A program made the translations under genes and the position numbers. Positions 16,795 through 25,486 of a stretch of 64,000 nt of DNA are shown here, piece after piece. Source of the stretch: an uncultured Eubacterium sp. (lineage in GTDB: Bacteria > Bacillota > Clostridia > Lachnospirales > Lachnospiraceae); contig CAJUBQ010000006.1 of the NCBI GenBank assembly GCA_910584595.1, positions 1 through 64,000 on the forward strand, written 5' to 3'. Positions within the stretch are counted from its first letter, which is position 1, and each line of letters begins with the position of its first letter. A model generated the notes under the pieces. That model saw nothing but the letters and a program-made list of their open reading frames with translations. It ran no database searches and was not told the DNA's origin.

Positions 16795-17436
16795 ATGAAA
16801 TTTTTCGTAGACACAGCGATCGTTGAGGAAATCAAAAAAGCAAATGACATGGGCGTTATCTGCGGGGTAACGACAAACCCGTCTTTAATTGCAAAATCAG
16901 GAAGAGATTTTGCAGAGGTCATTAAAGAGATTACAGATATCGTAGATGGCGCGATCAGCGGCGAAGTAAAGGCTACGACACAGGATGCGGAAGGCATGAT
17001 CGCAGAAGGCCGCGAGATTGCTAAAATCCATCCAAATATGGTTGTTAAGATTCCGATGACAGTAGAAGGCTTAAAAGCGGTAAAACAGTTATCTTCAGAA
17101 GGTATCAAGACAAATGTGACATTGATTTTTAATGCAAATCAGGCATTGCTGGCAGCAAGAGCAGGCGCTACTTATGTATCTCCGTTCTTAGGACGTCTGG
17201 ATGATATTTCTGTGCCTGGCGTAGATCTGATTCGTACGATTGCAGAAATTTTTGCGATTCACGATATTGAGACAGAGATTATTGCTGCATCGATCAGAAA
17301 TCCAATCCATATCATTGACTGTGCTTTGGCTGGCGCACACATTGCAACGGTTCCTTACAATGTAATTGAAGCTATGACCAAACATCCGCTGACAGATGCA
17401 GGCATTGAAAAATTCATTCAGGACAGTTCCAAATAA
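16795..17436 (+). CDS. tal: Transaldolase, small TalC/FSA-type
   Basis: It transfers dihydroxyacetone units between sugar phosphates in the non-oxidative pentose phosphate pathway. The 213-residue single TIM barrel belongs to the TalC/MipB group. CGVTTNPSLIAKSGRDF is near residue 22, and the Schiff-base lysine is in VVKIPMT near residue 83. TYVSPFLGRLDD carries phenylalanine where fructose-6-phosphate aldolases have tyrosine, which favours true transaldolase activity. GGAAGGAGAA precedes the start. Together with transketolase it processes the xylulose 5-phosphate made by AraD. Confidence 0.9.
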   Translation: MKFFVDTAIVEEIKKANDMGVICGVTTNPSLIAKSGRDFAEVIKEITDIVDGAISGEVKATTQDAEGMIAEGREIAKIHPNMVVKIPMTVEGLKAVKQLSSEGIKTNVTLIFNANQALLAARAGATYVSPFLGRLDDISVPGVDLIRTIAEIFAIHDIETEIIAASIRNPIHIIDCALAGAHIATVPYNVIEAMTKHPLTDAGIEKFIQDSSK

Positions 17437-17471
17437 GCAGACCAGCACATGAAAAAGGAAAGGGTATAACT

Positions 17472-18311
17472 ATGACTGATTTAGAACTTCAGAAAACAGC
17501 GGTGGAAGTAAGAAAAGGGATCGTTACAGCTGTGCATGGTGCAAAAGCGGGACATCCGGGCGGCTCTTTATCCTCTGCTGACGTATTTACATATCTTTAT
17601 TTTGAAGAAATGAATATTGACCCGAAGGAGCCGAAAAAAGCGGATCGCGACCGTTTTGTATTGTCTAAAGGACATACGGCTCCAGGCTTATATTCTGTGC
17701 TGGCAAACAGAGGATTTTTCCCGGTAGAAGATTTGCCGACATTGCGTCACGTAGGCTCTCATCTGCAGGGACATCCATGCGTACAGCATACGCCGGGGAT
17801 CGATGCTTCCTCCGGTTCTTTGGGACAGGGAATCTCCGTAGCGGTAGGCATGGCGCTTTCTGCAAAGCTTAGCAATGACAGTTATCGTGTCTATACATTG
17901 CTTGGAGACGGCGAAATACAGGAAGGACAGGTATGGGAAGCTTCGATGTTTGCAGGACACCGCAAACTGGACAATTTGTGCGTGATTGTGGATAACAATG
18001 GCCTTCAGATTGATGGAAAGATCGATGACGTATGCTCTCCGTATCCAATCGATGAAAAATTTAAGGCTTTCAATTTCCATGTGATTCATGTGGCAGATGG
18101 AAATGATATGGCGCAGCTTCGCGCGGCTTTTGAAGAGGCAAAGGCGACAAAGGGGCAGCCAACTGCAATTGTGATGAAGACTGTCAAAGGCAAGGGAGTT
18201 TCTTTCATGGAAGATAAGGCCGGATGGCATGGCAAGGCTCCGAATGACGAGGAATATGCAATTGCAATGGAAGATCTTAAGAAAGCAGGTGAAGCATTAT
18301 GTCAGAAGTAA
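17472..18311 (+). CDS. Transketolase, N-terminal subunit
   Basis: This is the thiamine diphosphate-binding half of a split transketolase. The 279 residues include GAKAGHPGGSLSSAD near residue 23, SKGHTAPGLY near 66, and the ThDP motif from GDGEIQEG to IVDNNGLQ (residues about 147-180). The Pyr and transketolase C domains are encoded by the next gene, which overlaps it by 13 nt. Such split forms are common in Firmicutes. It acts in the cytoplasm, moving two-carbon units among pentose phosphates. Confidence 0.94.
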   Translation: MTDLELQKTAVEVRKGIVTAVHGAKAGHPGGSLSSADVFTYLYFEEMNIDPKEPKKADRDRFVLSKGHTAPGLYSVLANRGFFPVEDLPTLRHVGSHLQGHPCVQHTPGIDASSGSLGQGISVAVGMALSAKLSNDSYRVYTLLGDGEIQEGQVWEASMFAGHRKLDNLCVIVDNNGLQIDGKIDDVCSPYPIDEKFKAFNFHVIHVADGNDMAQLRAAFEEAKATKGQPTAIVMKTVKGKGVSFMEDKAGWHGKAPNDEEYAIAMEDLKKAGEALCQK

Positions 18312-19240
18312 AAAAGATTGCAACGAGAGAGAGCTATGGCAATGCTTTAGTGGAACTCGGTAAGGAAGCAGACAACCTTGTAGTATTAGATGCGGATCTG
18401 GCTGAGGCTACGAAGACAGGCACATTTAAAAAAGCTTTTCCTGACAGACATATTGACTGTGGCATTGCAGAATGCAATATGATGGGTATTGCAGCCGGCA
18501 TCGCGTCTACCGGCAAAGTACCGTTTGTAAGTTCGTTTGCTATGTTTGCGGCGGGACGTGCATTTGAGCAGGTGCGTAATTCTGTCGGTTATCCGCATCT
18601 GAACGTTAAAATTGGTGCGACGCATGCAGGCATTTCTGTCGGTGAAGACGGCGCCAGCCATCAGTGTAATGAAGATATCGCATTAATGCGTGTAATTCCT
18701 GGCATGGTAGTTATCAATCCTTCGGATGATATAGAAGCAAAGGCAGCAGTAAAAGCGGCTTATGCACATGAAGGGCCTGTGTATTTAAGATTTGGACGTC
18801 TTGCGGCTCCGATCATCAACGATCGTTCAGATTATAAGTTTGAAATTGGCAAAGGGGTAACATTAAGAGACGGTAAGGATATTACTTTGGTCGCTACCGG
18901 ACTTTGTGTATCCGGTGCGTTGGAAGCAGCGGAAAAGCTGGCTGCGGATGGTGTGGATGCAAGAGTCATCAATATTCATACGATTAAGCCGTTAGATGAA
19001 GAACTGATAATAAAAGCTGCACAGGAAACCGGTAAGATCGTAACGATTGAAGAACATTCTGTTATCGGCGGTCTTGGAGGCGCTGTTGCAGAACTGTTAA
19101 GCGAGAAGTGTCCGACAAAGATGCTGCGGATTGGCGTGGAAGATACGTTTGGCGAATCCGGCCCGGCTGTACAGCTTCTTGAGAAATACGGACTGGATGC
19201 AGCAGGCATTTACAACAAAGTAAAAGCGTTTCATTCATAA
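18299..19240 (+). CDS. Transketolase, C-terminal subunit
   Basis: This 313-residue protein is the second half of the split transketolase. The pyrimidine-binding domain has LDADLAEATKTG near residue 35 and DCGIAECNMMGIAAG near residue 57, which includes the glutamate that activates ThDP. The C-terminal domain has VINIHTIKPLDEELI and EEHSVIGGLGGA. The 13-nt overlap with the upstream subunit suggests coupled translation in equal amounts. Confidence 0.94.
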   Translation: MSEVKKIATRESYGNALVELGKEADNLVVLDADLAEATKTGTFKKAFPDRHIDCGIAECNMMGIAAGIASTGKVPFVSSFAMFAAGRAFEQVRNSVGYPHLNVKIGATHAGISVGEDGASHQCNEDIALMRVIPGMVVINPSDDIEAKAAVKAAYAHEGPVYLRFGRLAAPIINDRSDYKFEIGKGVTLRDGKDITLVATGLCVSGALEAAEKLAADGVDARVINIHTIKPLDEELIIKAAQETGKIVTIEEHSVIGGLGGAVAELLSEKCPTKMLRIGVEDTFGESGPAVQLLEKYGLDAAGIYNKVKAFHS

Positions 19241-19256
19241 GAAAGTATTGGTACCC

Positions 19257-19290
19257 GCACAGGCTGTTACGACATGTGACAGCCTTGTGC
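19257..19290 (+). terminator. Hairpin between transketolase and araD
   Basis: GCACAGGCTGT pairs with ACAGCCTTGTGC. Only TTTCAT follows, so termination would be partial. It may separate expression of araD and galM from the upstream genes. Confidence 0.5.
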
Positions 19291-19328
19291 TTTCATATAC
19301 GTAATTTTGGGGCAAGGGAGAATCAGTG

Positions 19329-20024
19329 ATGTTAGAAGAATTAAAAAAACAGGTATACGAAGCAAATATGGAGCTGCCTAAACGCGGTCTTGTTACCTAT
19401 ACATGGGGGAATGTCAGCGGCATTGATCGTGAAACAGGTTATTTTGTCATTAAGCCGAGCGGTGTGGAATACGAGGAACTGACGCCGGACGATATGGTAG
19501 TTATGGATCTTAATATGAATAAAATCGAAGGAAAATATAAACCGTCTTCAGATACGGCAACTCATGCAGAGCTGTACAAAAAATATCCGGAAATCGGCGG
19601 CGTTGTTCATACACATTCTACGACGGCTACTTCCTGGGCGCAGGCAGGCAGAAGCATCCCGCTGTACGGAACGACTCATGCAGATTATTTTCTTGGATCG
19701 ATTCCTTGTGCAAGAAGCTTAACTCCGGAAGAGATCAATGGCGAATACGAGAAAAACACCGGTCTTGTCATTATTGAAACACTGGAAGAAAAAGGAATCA
19801 ATCCAATGTATACGCCTGGTATTCTCTGCAAAAACCATGGACCTTTTACATGGGGCAAAGATGCAGATCAGGCTGTTTACAACGCGGTTGTACTGGAAGA
19901 GGTTGCAAAGATGGCATTGAATACAGAACTCATCAATCCAAAAGCGGAACCTGCACCGGACAGCATTAAAGATAAACATTTCTACCGCAAGCATGGCGCG
20001 AATGCTTATTATGGACAGAACTAA
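19329..20024 (+). CDS. araD: L-ribulose-5-phosphate 4-epimerase
   Basis: It converts L-ribulose 5-phosphate to D-xylulose 5-phosphate, linking arabinose to the pentose phosphate pathway. The 231-residue class II aldolase fold shows TWGNVSG near residue 25, KPSGVEYEEL near 42, the zinc ligands in HTHSTTATSW near 95, and KNHGPFTWG near 170. A GTG directly precedes ATG 19329; I prefer the ATG, 8 nt after AAGGGAG. The gene lies downstream of the transketolase pair that uses its product. Confidence 0.94.
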   Translation: MLEELKKQVYEANMELPKRGLVTYTWGNVSGIDRETGYFVIKPSGVEYEELTPDDMVVMDLNMNKIEGKYKPSSDTATHAELYKKYPEIGGVVHTHSTTATSWAQAGRSIPLYGTTHADYFLGSIPCARSLTPEEINGEYEKNTGLVIIETLEEKGINPMYTPGILCKNHGPFTWGKDADQAVYNAVVLEEVAKMALNTELINPKAEPAPDSIKDKHFYRKHGANAYYGQN

Positions 20025-20122
20025 TCCAGACGAAAATCAGGATATACATATTCAGGAACAAAAAGCAAATATTCTTAAAAAATTGAATGGTATCAATGTA
20101 GTCAAGAAAGGCAGAATTTAAA

Positions 20123-21169
20123 ATGAATAAAGAATCTTTTGGAACAAGTAAGCAGGGGGAAGCGGTCTCTGTCTATATGCTGGAAAATAAAAAAGGCTCC
20201 AAAGTACGTGTAACGGATTATGGCGCTGCGCTTGTTTCGATTATCGTACCGGATAAAGACGGCAATATGCAGGACGTTTTGCTTGGTTACGATAATGTAA
20301 CCGGCTACGAAAATAATACGTGTTATTTTGGCGCTGTGATCGGAAGAAACGGTAACCGAATTGCGCAGGCGCAGCTGACGATTAACGGTGTTTCTTATCA
20401 GCTGGATGCGAATGATAATGAAAACAATCTGCATTCCGGTGAGAAAGGAATGGACACGATGGTTTGGGGCGTAAAAGAATATAAGGATAATACGATTACG
20501 CTTACTTGTAAGAGTGCGGACAAAGAACAGGGTTTTCCTGGAAATATGGATGCAGAAGTTACTTACATACTAACAGATGATGATACGGTAGAAATTAACT
20601 ATAAAGCTGTATCCGATCAGGATACGGTAGCGAATTTTACGAATCACGCATATTTTAATCTGGAAGGACATGCTTTTGGCAGCGTACTTGGACAGGAATT
20701 GATGCTGCGGGCATCAAATTTCACGCCAGTCATTGACGCAAAGGCAATTCCTACAGGAGAAATCGCTCCGGTTGCAGGAACGCCGATGGATTTTACAACG
20801 GCAAAGACGATCGGACAGGATATAGAGGCAGATGATATTCAGATCCGTTATGGCGGCGGATATGACCATAATTTTGTATTGGATAAGACGGAAAAGGGTG
20901 CGTTTGAACTGATTGCAGAAGCATATGCGCCGGGAACAGGAATTGTGATGAAAGTATTTACAGACCTGCCGGGCGTACAATTCTATTCTGGAAATTTTAT
21001 TACGACACAGGATGGAAAGCAGGGCGCAGTCTATGAGAAAAGACAGGGATTTTGTCTGGAAACGCAGTTTTTCCCAAATTCCGTGAATGAACCAAACTTT
21101 GAGTCACCGATTTTAAAAGCCGGAGAAGTTTATACGACGAAGACGAGTTATCAGTTTGGAGTAAGATAA
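20123..21169 (+). CDS. galM: Aldose 1-epimerase (mutarotase)
   Basis: It interconverts the alpha and beta anomers of aldoses, which helps isomerases and kinases receive the right form. The 348-residue beta-sandwich protein has VTDYGAALVSI near residue 33, the catalytic histidine in TNHAYFNLEG near residue 175, and the catalytic glutamate in GFCLETQFFPNS near residue 315. AAGAAAGG lies upstream of the start. As the last gene of the arabinose operon it is followed by a strong terminator. Confidence 0.92.
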   Translation: MNKESFGTSKQGEAVSVYMLENKKGSKVRVTDYGAALVSIIVPDKDGNMQDVLLGYDNVTGYENNTCYFGAVIGRNGNRIAQAQLTINGVSYQLDANDNENNLHSGEKGMDTMVWGVKEYKDNTITLTCKSADKEQGFPGNMDAEVTYILTDDDTVEINYKAVSDQDTVANFTNHAYFNLEGHAFGSVLGQELMLRASNFTPVIDAKAIPTGEIAPVAGTPMDFTTAKTIGQDIEADDIQIRYGGGYDHNFVLDKTEKGAFELIAEAYAPGTGIVMKVFTDLPGVQFYSGNFITTQDGKQGAVYEKRQGFCLETQFFPNSVNEPNFESPILKAGEVYTTKTSYQFGVR

Positions 21170-21176
21170 GTATCGG

Positions 21177-21210
21177 CAGCAGTTCAGTTATTGTGAACTG
21201 CTGTTTTTTT
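21177..21210 (+). terminator. Intrinsic terminator of the arabinose operon
   Basis: CAGCAGTTCA pairs with TGAACTGCTG and is followed by seven T residues, a strong rho-independent terminator. Confidence 0.9.
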
Positions 21211-21271
21211 GTTTATTAGGAAATTGCTTGTTTTTTTATAAAAATAACACACCATATATGTTGTTTGCGTC

Positions 21272-21324
21272 TTGACAAATAATTCTACATATTGTAGACT
21301 GTAATAGTCGACAATGTGTAGAAT
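21272..21324 (+). promoter_or_regulatory. Promoter and 43-bp palindromic operator of the BlaI-type gene
   Basis: TTGACA (21272-21277), a 17-bp spacer and TAGACT (21295-21300) form the promoter. It is overlapped by a palindrome: the left arm 21282-21300 and right arm 21306-21324 match at 17 of 19 positions around GTAAT. The arms contain TACA/TGTA halves typical of BlaI/MecI operators. Autorepression by the gene at 21343 is the likely function. Confidence 0.85.
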
Positions 21325-21342
21325 TGCAAAGGAGGAGTTCAG

Positions 21343-21702
21343 ATGGCAGAATATGGACTGGGAGAAGTGGAGATGCGCTTTGCATCCTTAATCTGGGACA
21401 AGGAACCGATTTCATCCGGTGAACTTGCAAAGCTCAGTGAGAAAGAGCTGGGATGGAAAAAATCAACGACGTACACAATTTTAAAACGGCTTTGTGCCAA
21501 AGAAATATTTCAAAATGACAAGGGGACGGTAACGTCTTTGATTTCTTATCAGGAATTTCAGGCGAAGCAGAGTGAAAAGTTTGTGGAAGAAAAATTCAAA
21601 GGTTCTCTGCCAAGCTTTGTTGCTGCATTTTGTTCTCGCAAAAAACTAAGTAAAGACGAAATCGATCAGCTGCGTAAAATTATTGAGGAGGAGAGTGTAT
21701 GA
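21343..21702 (+). CDS. BlaI/MecI/CopY-family transcriptional repressor
   Basis: This 119-residue winged-helix repressor has the family's layout: EVEMRFASLIWDKEPISSGE at the N-terminus, then KKSTTYTILKRLCAKEIFQ as the recognition region. A helical C-terminal dimerisation part contains FSRKKLS-like residues. Relatives are cleaved or released when a partner M56 protease-type receptor senses a signal. AAGGAGGAG precedes the start, and a matching operator sits over its promoter. Its end overlaps the M56 gene by 4 nt, the standard repressor-sensor pairing. The inducer is unknown; a beta-lactam should not be assumed. Confidence 0.92.
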   Translation: MAEYGLGEVEMRFASLIWDKEPISSGELAKLSEKELGWKKSTTYTILKRLCAKEIFQNDKGTVTSLISYQEFQAKQSEKFVEEKFKGSLPSFVAAFCSRKKLSKDEIDQLRKIIEEESV

Positions 21703-24700
21703 CGGGGCTGATGCTGCGTATAGCAGCTATGAGTATACAGGCCATTTTGGTGATTGGCGTGGTTTTTGGACTTAGAAAGTTGTTTGCCTTGGCGTCCGTT
21801 TCCAAAAAGTATGTAATGATACTTTGGATGATCGTGTATTTCTTTCTTGTTTTTCCATGGAAAGTGTCTGTCCCGGAAGGATTTTGGAATCAGACTGCGA
21901 TTTCATGGCATCCGGGAGATGGAAAATCCGGAAATAGCGATGAAAAAAAGAATCTGGATGAACCTCATTTAGACATGGTTCCAAAACAGCAGTTTTTGGA
22001 AGATTCGGAAACAATACAGAATACGCAGAATTTGCGTGAACTGCAGGATCTTAAAAAAACGGAAAAGATATCAGATGTTCAGGATGGCAGAGAGAAAGAA
22101 GCCATACATAGACTTCCCAAATTGTCAGATTTATGGAAAGCTTTTCATACACTTGAAATGAAAATACTGGAGGCTGCAAACGGAAAAGGGCAGGTGACAG
22201 CTCGTGTATTATGTGCAGTTTGGGCAGCGGGAATCTTGTTTTTTGTTATACGAGGAGTTCTATCATACGCCCGATTGAAACGGTGCGTGCTATGTTCTGT
22301 TCGATATGAACAAGAATGGGATCATGAAATTTTAAGCGGAAGGAAGAATCTAGCAGTTTATGAGGCGGATGGAATTTTAACGCCGATCGTATTAGGGTAT
22401 TTCCGGCCATGTATTTATTTTCCATCTGATATGGATGCAGCGTATAAAGAGTATGTGGCAGTTCATGAATGGACACATATTCAGCGAAAAGATTATCTGA
22501 CGAAGACGGCGGCTTATGTTATTACTTGTCTGCACTGGTTTAATCCGGTTGTATGGCTTGCGTACTATTTTATGACAAGGGATATGGAAATGGCCTGTGA
22601 TGAAGAGACCGTGTATAAAATTGGCATGGAACAGAAAAAAGCGTATGCATCGGCGCTGCTTGCGCTGTCTGTTGGAGAAAAAAGCCGTTTAGCTGTCCCG
22701 CCTGCGTTTGGGGATGGCAGTATGAAAGCGCGGATTCAAAATATTATGCGTTATAAAAAAACGGCAAAAATAACTGCAGTTTTCGTAGTGGCAGCGGGAA
22801 TCTTTTTGACAGGAATTTTTTTGACCGCAGACGATAACAGCATACCGAACAGTGCGCAAAAGGAACAAGATCTGCAGAAGGCAGCTATGCTTGCAGAAGA
22901 TACGGAATTGCAGAATCCGCAGATACTTACATTTGAAATGGTGCGGGAGGCGTTTGCTCAAAAAAATGTAAAACAGCTGAATTTTCGGCAGTATCATAAT
23001 GGTGAGCTGTTTATAAACGACGAGCCGGACGAAGAGGAACCCTATGATATGTTTGACTATTATTTTAATTTTGAAAATGAAACATATCACATGAGGGCTT
23101 CGTTTTTAAAAAGCTCCAATCAGCTGGAAAACGTCTGTATCAGCAGACAATCGGACGCGCAGATGGCGTACATTTATACGGTAGATGAAAAGGGCAGAGA
23201 ATCCTATCCGTATAATCTGGAAGTGTTTCTGCGTACAAAAACAAAAGTGGATGAATGGCTGACGATAGAATTGCCGGAAGGATATACCATTGGTTCTTAC
23301 AATGCTGATCTTGGGTTTGCAGGAGGAATTTTAATATATCCGCAAAGTTATTCGACGCATAAAGATATGGATTCTGCTCCAAAGCGTTGGAAGTATGCAG
23401 GATTTATTGGAACAGTAGAAGAGCCGCAAGATGTGTTTGTGTTTGAAGACGGGAAGCTGGATCAAAGATATTATCCACAGTCAAATCACAGCCATGATGA
23501 GCCGATAGGCGTTATAGATACGATATCGCCGGGATTTGGTTGGAAGACGCTTCTGGTTCACAGTTTTCATGATCTGTATACAGGCGGTGAGATAGGTGCG
23601 CTTGAGACGGAAGGTGTGGATATCAGCAAATTAGAGACACAAAGTGAATATTGGGACTTTTATTTTGTGAAGAAAGGGGAAAAGAGAGCACATTTGCTGT
23701 CTTTATCTGCAAAAGAATTTGACAGAACAGAAGCGATAGCGATTGCAAGAACTGTGATAATGATGGAAGATGAAGCTGCAAAACAGCAACAGCAGGAAGT
23801 TTTGCGTACGTTGAAGGATTATTTTCAGGATTTTTTGTGTACGATGCTGGCAGAGGATGACAGAAAATATACAAGGAAAGATTTTGCAGGGATAGATGGC
23901 TACATTGCTTGGAAATGGCTGGAATGGCGCAGAGAATTTTACAGAGAAACATATGGAGGCATTGTTTCTGTAGATTTGAATGATGTAGAGCTTTTTGATT
24001 TAACAGAAAAAGAACATGGTCTGGAAGCGCTTGCAAATATCAGTTATCAGTATGCATGGGGCAAATCTGAAGATAACGTCAGCAGCTCCGGTAGTCTGTT
24101 TCGCATTATTTTAGAGCCGGATGAAGATCAGTGGCAGGTTGTCGATTTGGAGTATTGTGACTGCAAAGAGATTATGATTTTAAAAGAGCTGATGGAACGG
24201 GAAGAAATTGCTGCGGCAGATGGTTATGATTTTATAGATAATTATTTTCAGCAGATGATACAAAAAACGGGTATGGAAAGTGCACAAATATTGCAGAACA
24301 GGACACCGGAAGCAGAAGTTTATGCTCCGCCTCTCATAGACTGTGATGAAAACCGGGTGATTTTTGTAAATAGCCGCGGCATGGTAATTTATAACAGAAA
24401 GCAGCAGTCGGTAATGGCTGTCATTGATCTGCAGAAAATCGGGTGCAATTATTTTACGGTTGATTCTCTTGGGACAAAGATCATTGCCGAAGACAATCAG
24501 ATACGTATTTTTAATACGAAAGATAACCAGGTGACAGGCAACTGCTATGTCTACGAGCTGTCAGAATATACAGAAAAAGCAAAATTGCTGGAGCCTGTAA
24601 AAGTGACAAAGGCAGAGGATCGTTTGCTGGATGAGTGGAAGGAGAAAATGAACGGCAGGTATTATGATTCGTTTGATTATTTGGGCAGCGAAACAGTTAG

Positions 24701-25418
24701 TGGATGGGAGAACGGAATCACCCGCTACAGCAAAGATGCAGTAGTCTGGCCAAAACAAGGGGAGCGTTATGTAAGCTGTTTGCTGCTGCGGGACGGAGAA
24801 TACCAGCTTTATACAAGAAACGAGAATACAGGCAAAGCTGTAACAGAGCCGCTTGCAATCGACGTTTCAAAGGGGGCAGCGAAACAGGCAGAAGATGCAA
24901 ATGCTTTACCGGAATATGTATATATGGGAGAAGATAAAATTTTAAAGACCATTTGTGACTATATGACCGGAGAAGAAAAGGCAGCTGCGGCCGGAAAGAC
25001 AGTTAGTTCTGAGATTTTTATACCAATACCGGTTATTTATGATATGATAAGAGAAGATGGAGAAATAAAAGTATTTGGCAATTTTTATTCTTTCACGTAT
25101 TATAAAAATGGCAACACACTGGAAGAAGATGGCGGTTCAGAGATGCCTGCCTGTTTCCATCTGAAAAAAACAAATGGGAGCTATGATGTAGTGCAGGTGG
25201 AAAAAACCGGAGACGGCGCTTATTATCAGAAGGGGATTGAAAAATTCTGCCAGGGGCATCCGGATATTTATAATAAATTTTTCGATCAGGAAAAAACGAT
25301 GGAACTGTATCAACAGAGAAAACAAATGTTCATCGGGCAATATGTGAAAGATCATCAGTTGGATATTCGTTATTATCATGAGTTTGGATGGGATCCCGTG
25401 GAACTTTTTACGGAATGA
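21699..25418 (+). CDS. Very large BlaR1-like M56 membrane metallopeptidase with unknown ectodomain
   Basis: M56 receptors are zinc proteases in the membrane that inactivate a BlaI-type repressor on sensing an outside signal. The N-terminal part has membrane segments near residues 7-24, 38-55 and 167-187. The zinc motif HEWTHIQ is near residue 255, with EMACDEE further on. The last membrane segment is near 350-370. In place of a 250-residue penicillin-binding sensor, about 865 residues follow with no motif I recognise; they are acidic and rich in aromatic residues. Total length is 1239 residues, about twice the BlaR1 length. ATGA overlap couples it to the repressor gene. Confidence 0.85.
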   Translation: MTGLMLRIAAMSIQAILVIGVVFGLRKLFALASVSKKYVMILWMIVYFFLVFPWKVSVPEGFWNQTAISWHPGDGKSGNSDEKKNLDEPHLDMVPKQQFLEDSETIQNTQNLRELQDLKKTEKISDVQDGREKEAIHRLPKLSDLWKAFHTLEMKILEAANGKGQVTARVLCAVWAAGILFFVIRGVLSYARLKRCVLCSVRYEQEWDHEILSGRKNLAVYEADGILTPIVLGYFRPCIYFPSDMDAAYKEYVAVHEWTHIQRKDYLTKTAAYVITCLHWFNPVVWLAYYFMTRDMEMACDEETVYKIGMEQKKAYASALLALSVGEKSRLAVPPAFGDGSMKARIQNIMRYKKTAKITAVFVVAAGIFLTGIFLTADDNSIPNSAQKEQDLQKAAMLAEDTELQNPQILTFEMVREAFAQKNVKQLNFRQYHNGELFINDEPDEEEPYDMFDYYFNFENETYHMRASFLKSSNQLENVCISRQSDAQMAYIYTVDEKGRESYPYNLEVFLRTKTKVDEWLTIELPEGYTIGSYNADLGFAGGILIYPQSYSTHKDMDSAPKRWKYAGFIGTVEEPQDVFVFEDGKLDQRYYPQSNHSHDEPIGVIDTISPGFGWKTLLVHSFHDLYTGGEIGALETEGVDISKLETQSEYWDFYFVKKGEKRAHLLSLSAKEFDRTEAIAIARTVIMMEDEAAKQQQQEVLRTLKDYFQDFLCTMLAEDDRKYTRKDFAGIDGYIAWKWLEWRREFYRETYGGIVSVDLNDVELFDLTEKEHGLEALANISYQYAWGKSEDNVSSSGSLFRIILEPDEDQWQVVDLEYCDCKEIMILKELMEREEIAAADGYDFIDNYFQQMIQKTGMESAQILQNRTPEAEVYAPPLIDCDENRVIFVNSRGMVIYNRKQQSVMAVIDLQKIGCNYFTVDSLGTKIIAEDNQIRIFNTKDNQVTGNCYVYELSEYTEKAKLLEPVKVTKAEDRLLDEWKEKMNGRYYDSFDYLGSETVSGWENGITRYSKDAVVWPKQGERYVSCLLLRDGEYQLYTRNENTGKAVTEPLAIDVSKGAAKQAEDANALPEYVYMGEDKILKTICDYMTGEEKAAAAGKTVSSEIFIPIPVIYDMIREDGEIKVFGNFYSFTYYKNGNTLEEDGGSEMPACFHLKKTNGSYDVVQVEKTGDGAYYQKGIEKFCQGHPDIYNKFFDQEKTMELYQQRKQMFIGQYVKDHQLDIRYYHEFGWDPVELFTE

Positions 25419-25486
25419 GTTTGAGTTTTATGATGACGAGTAATTTTTAAAATACTATGAAACGTATGGATGGAGGCTGGATATGT

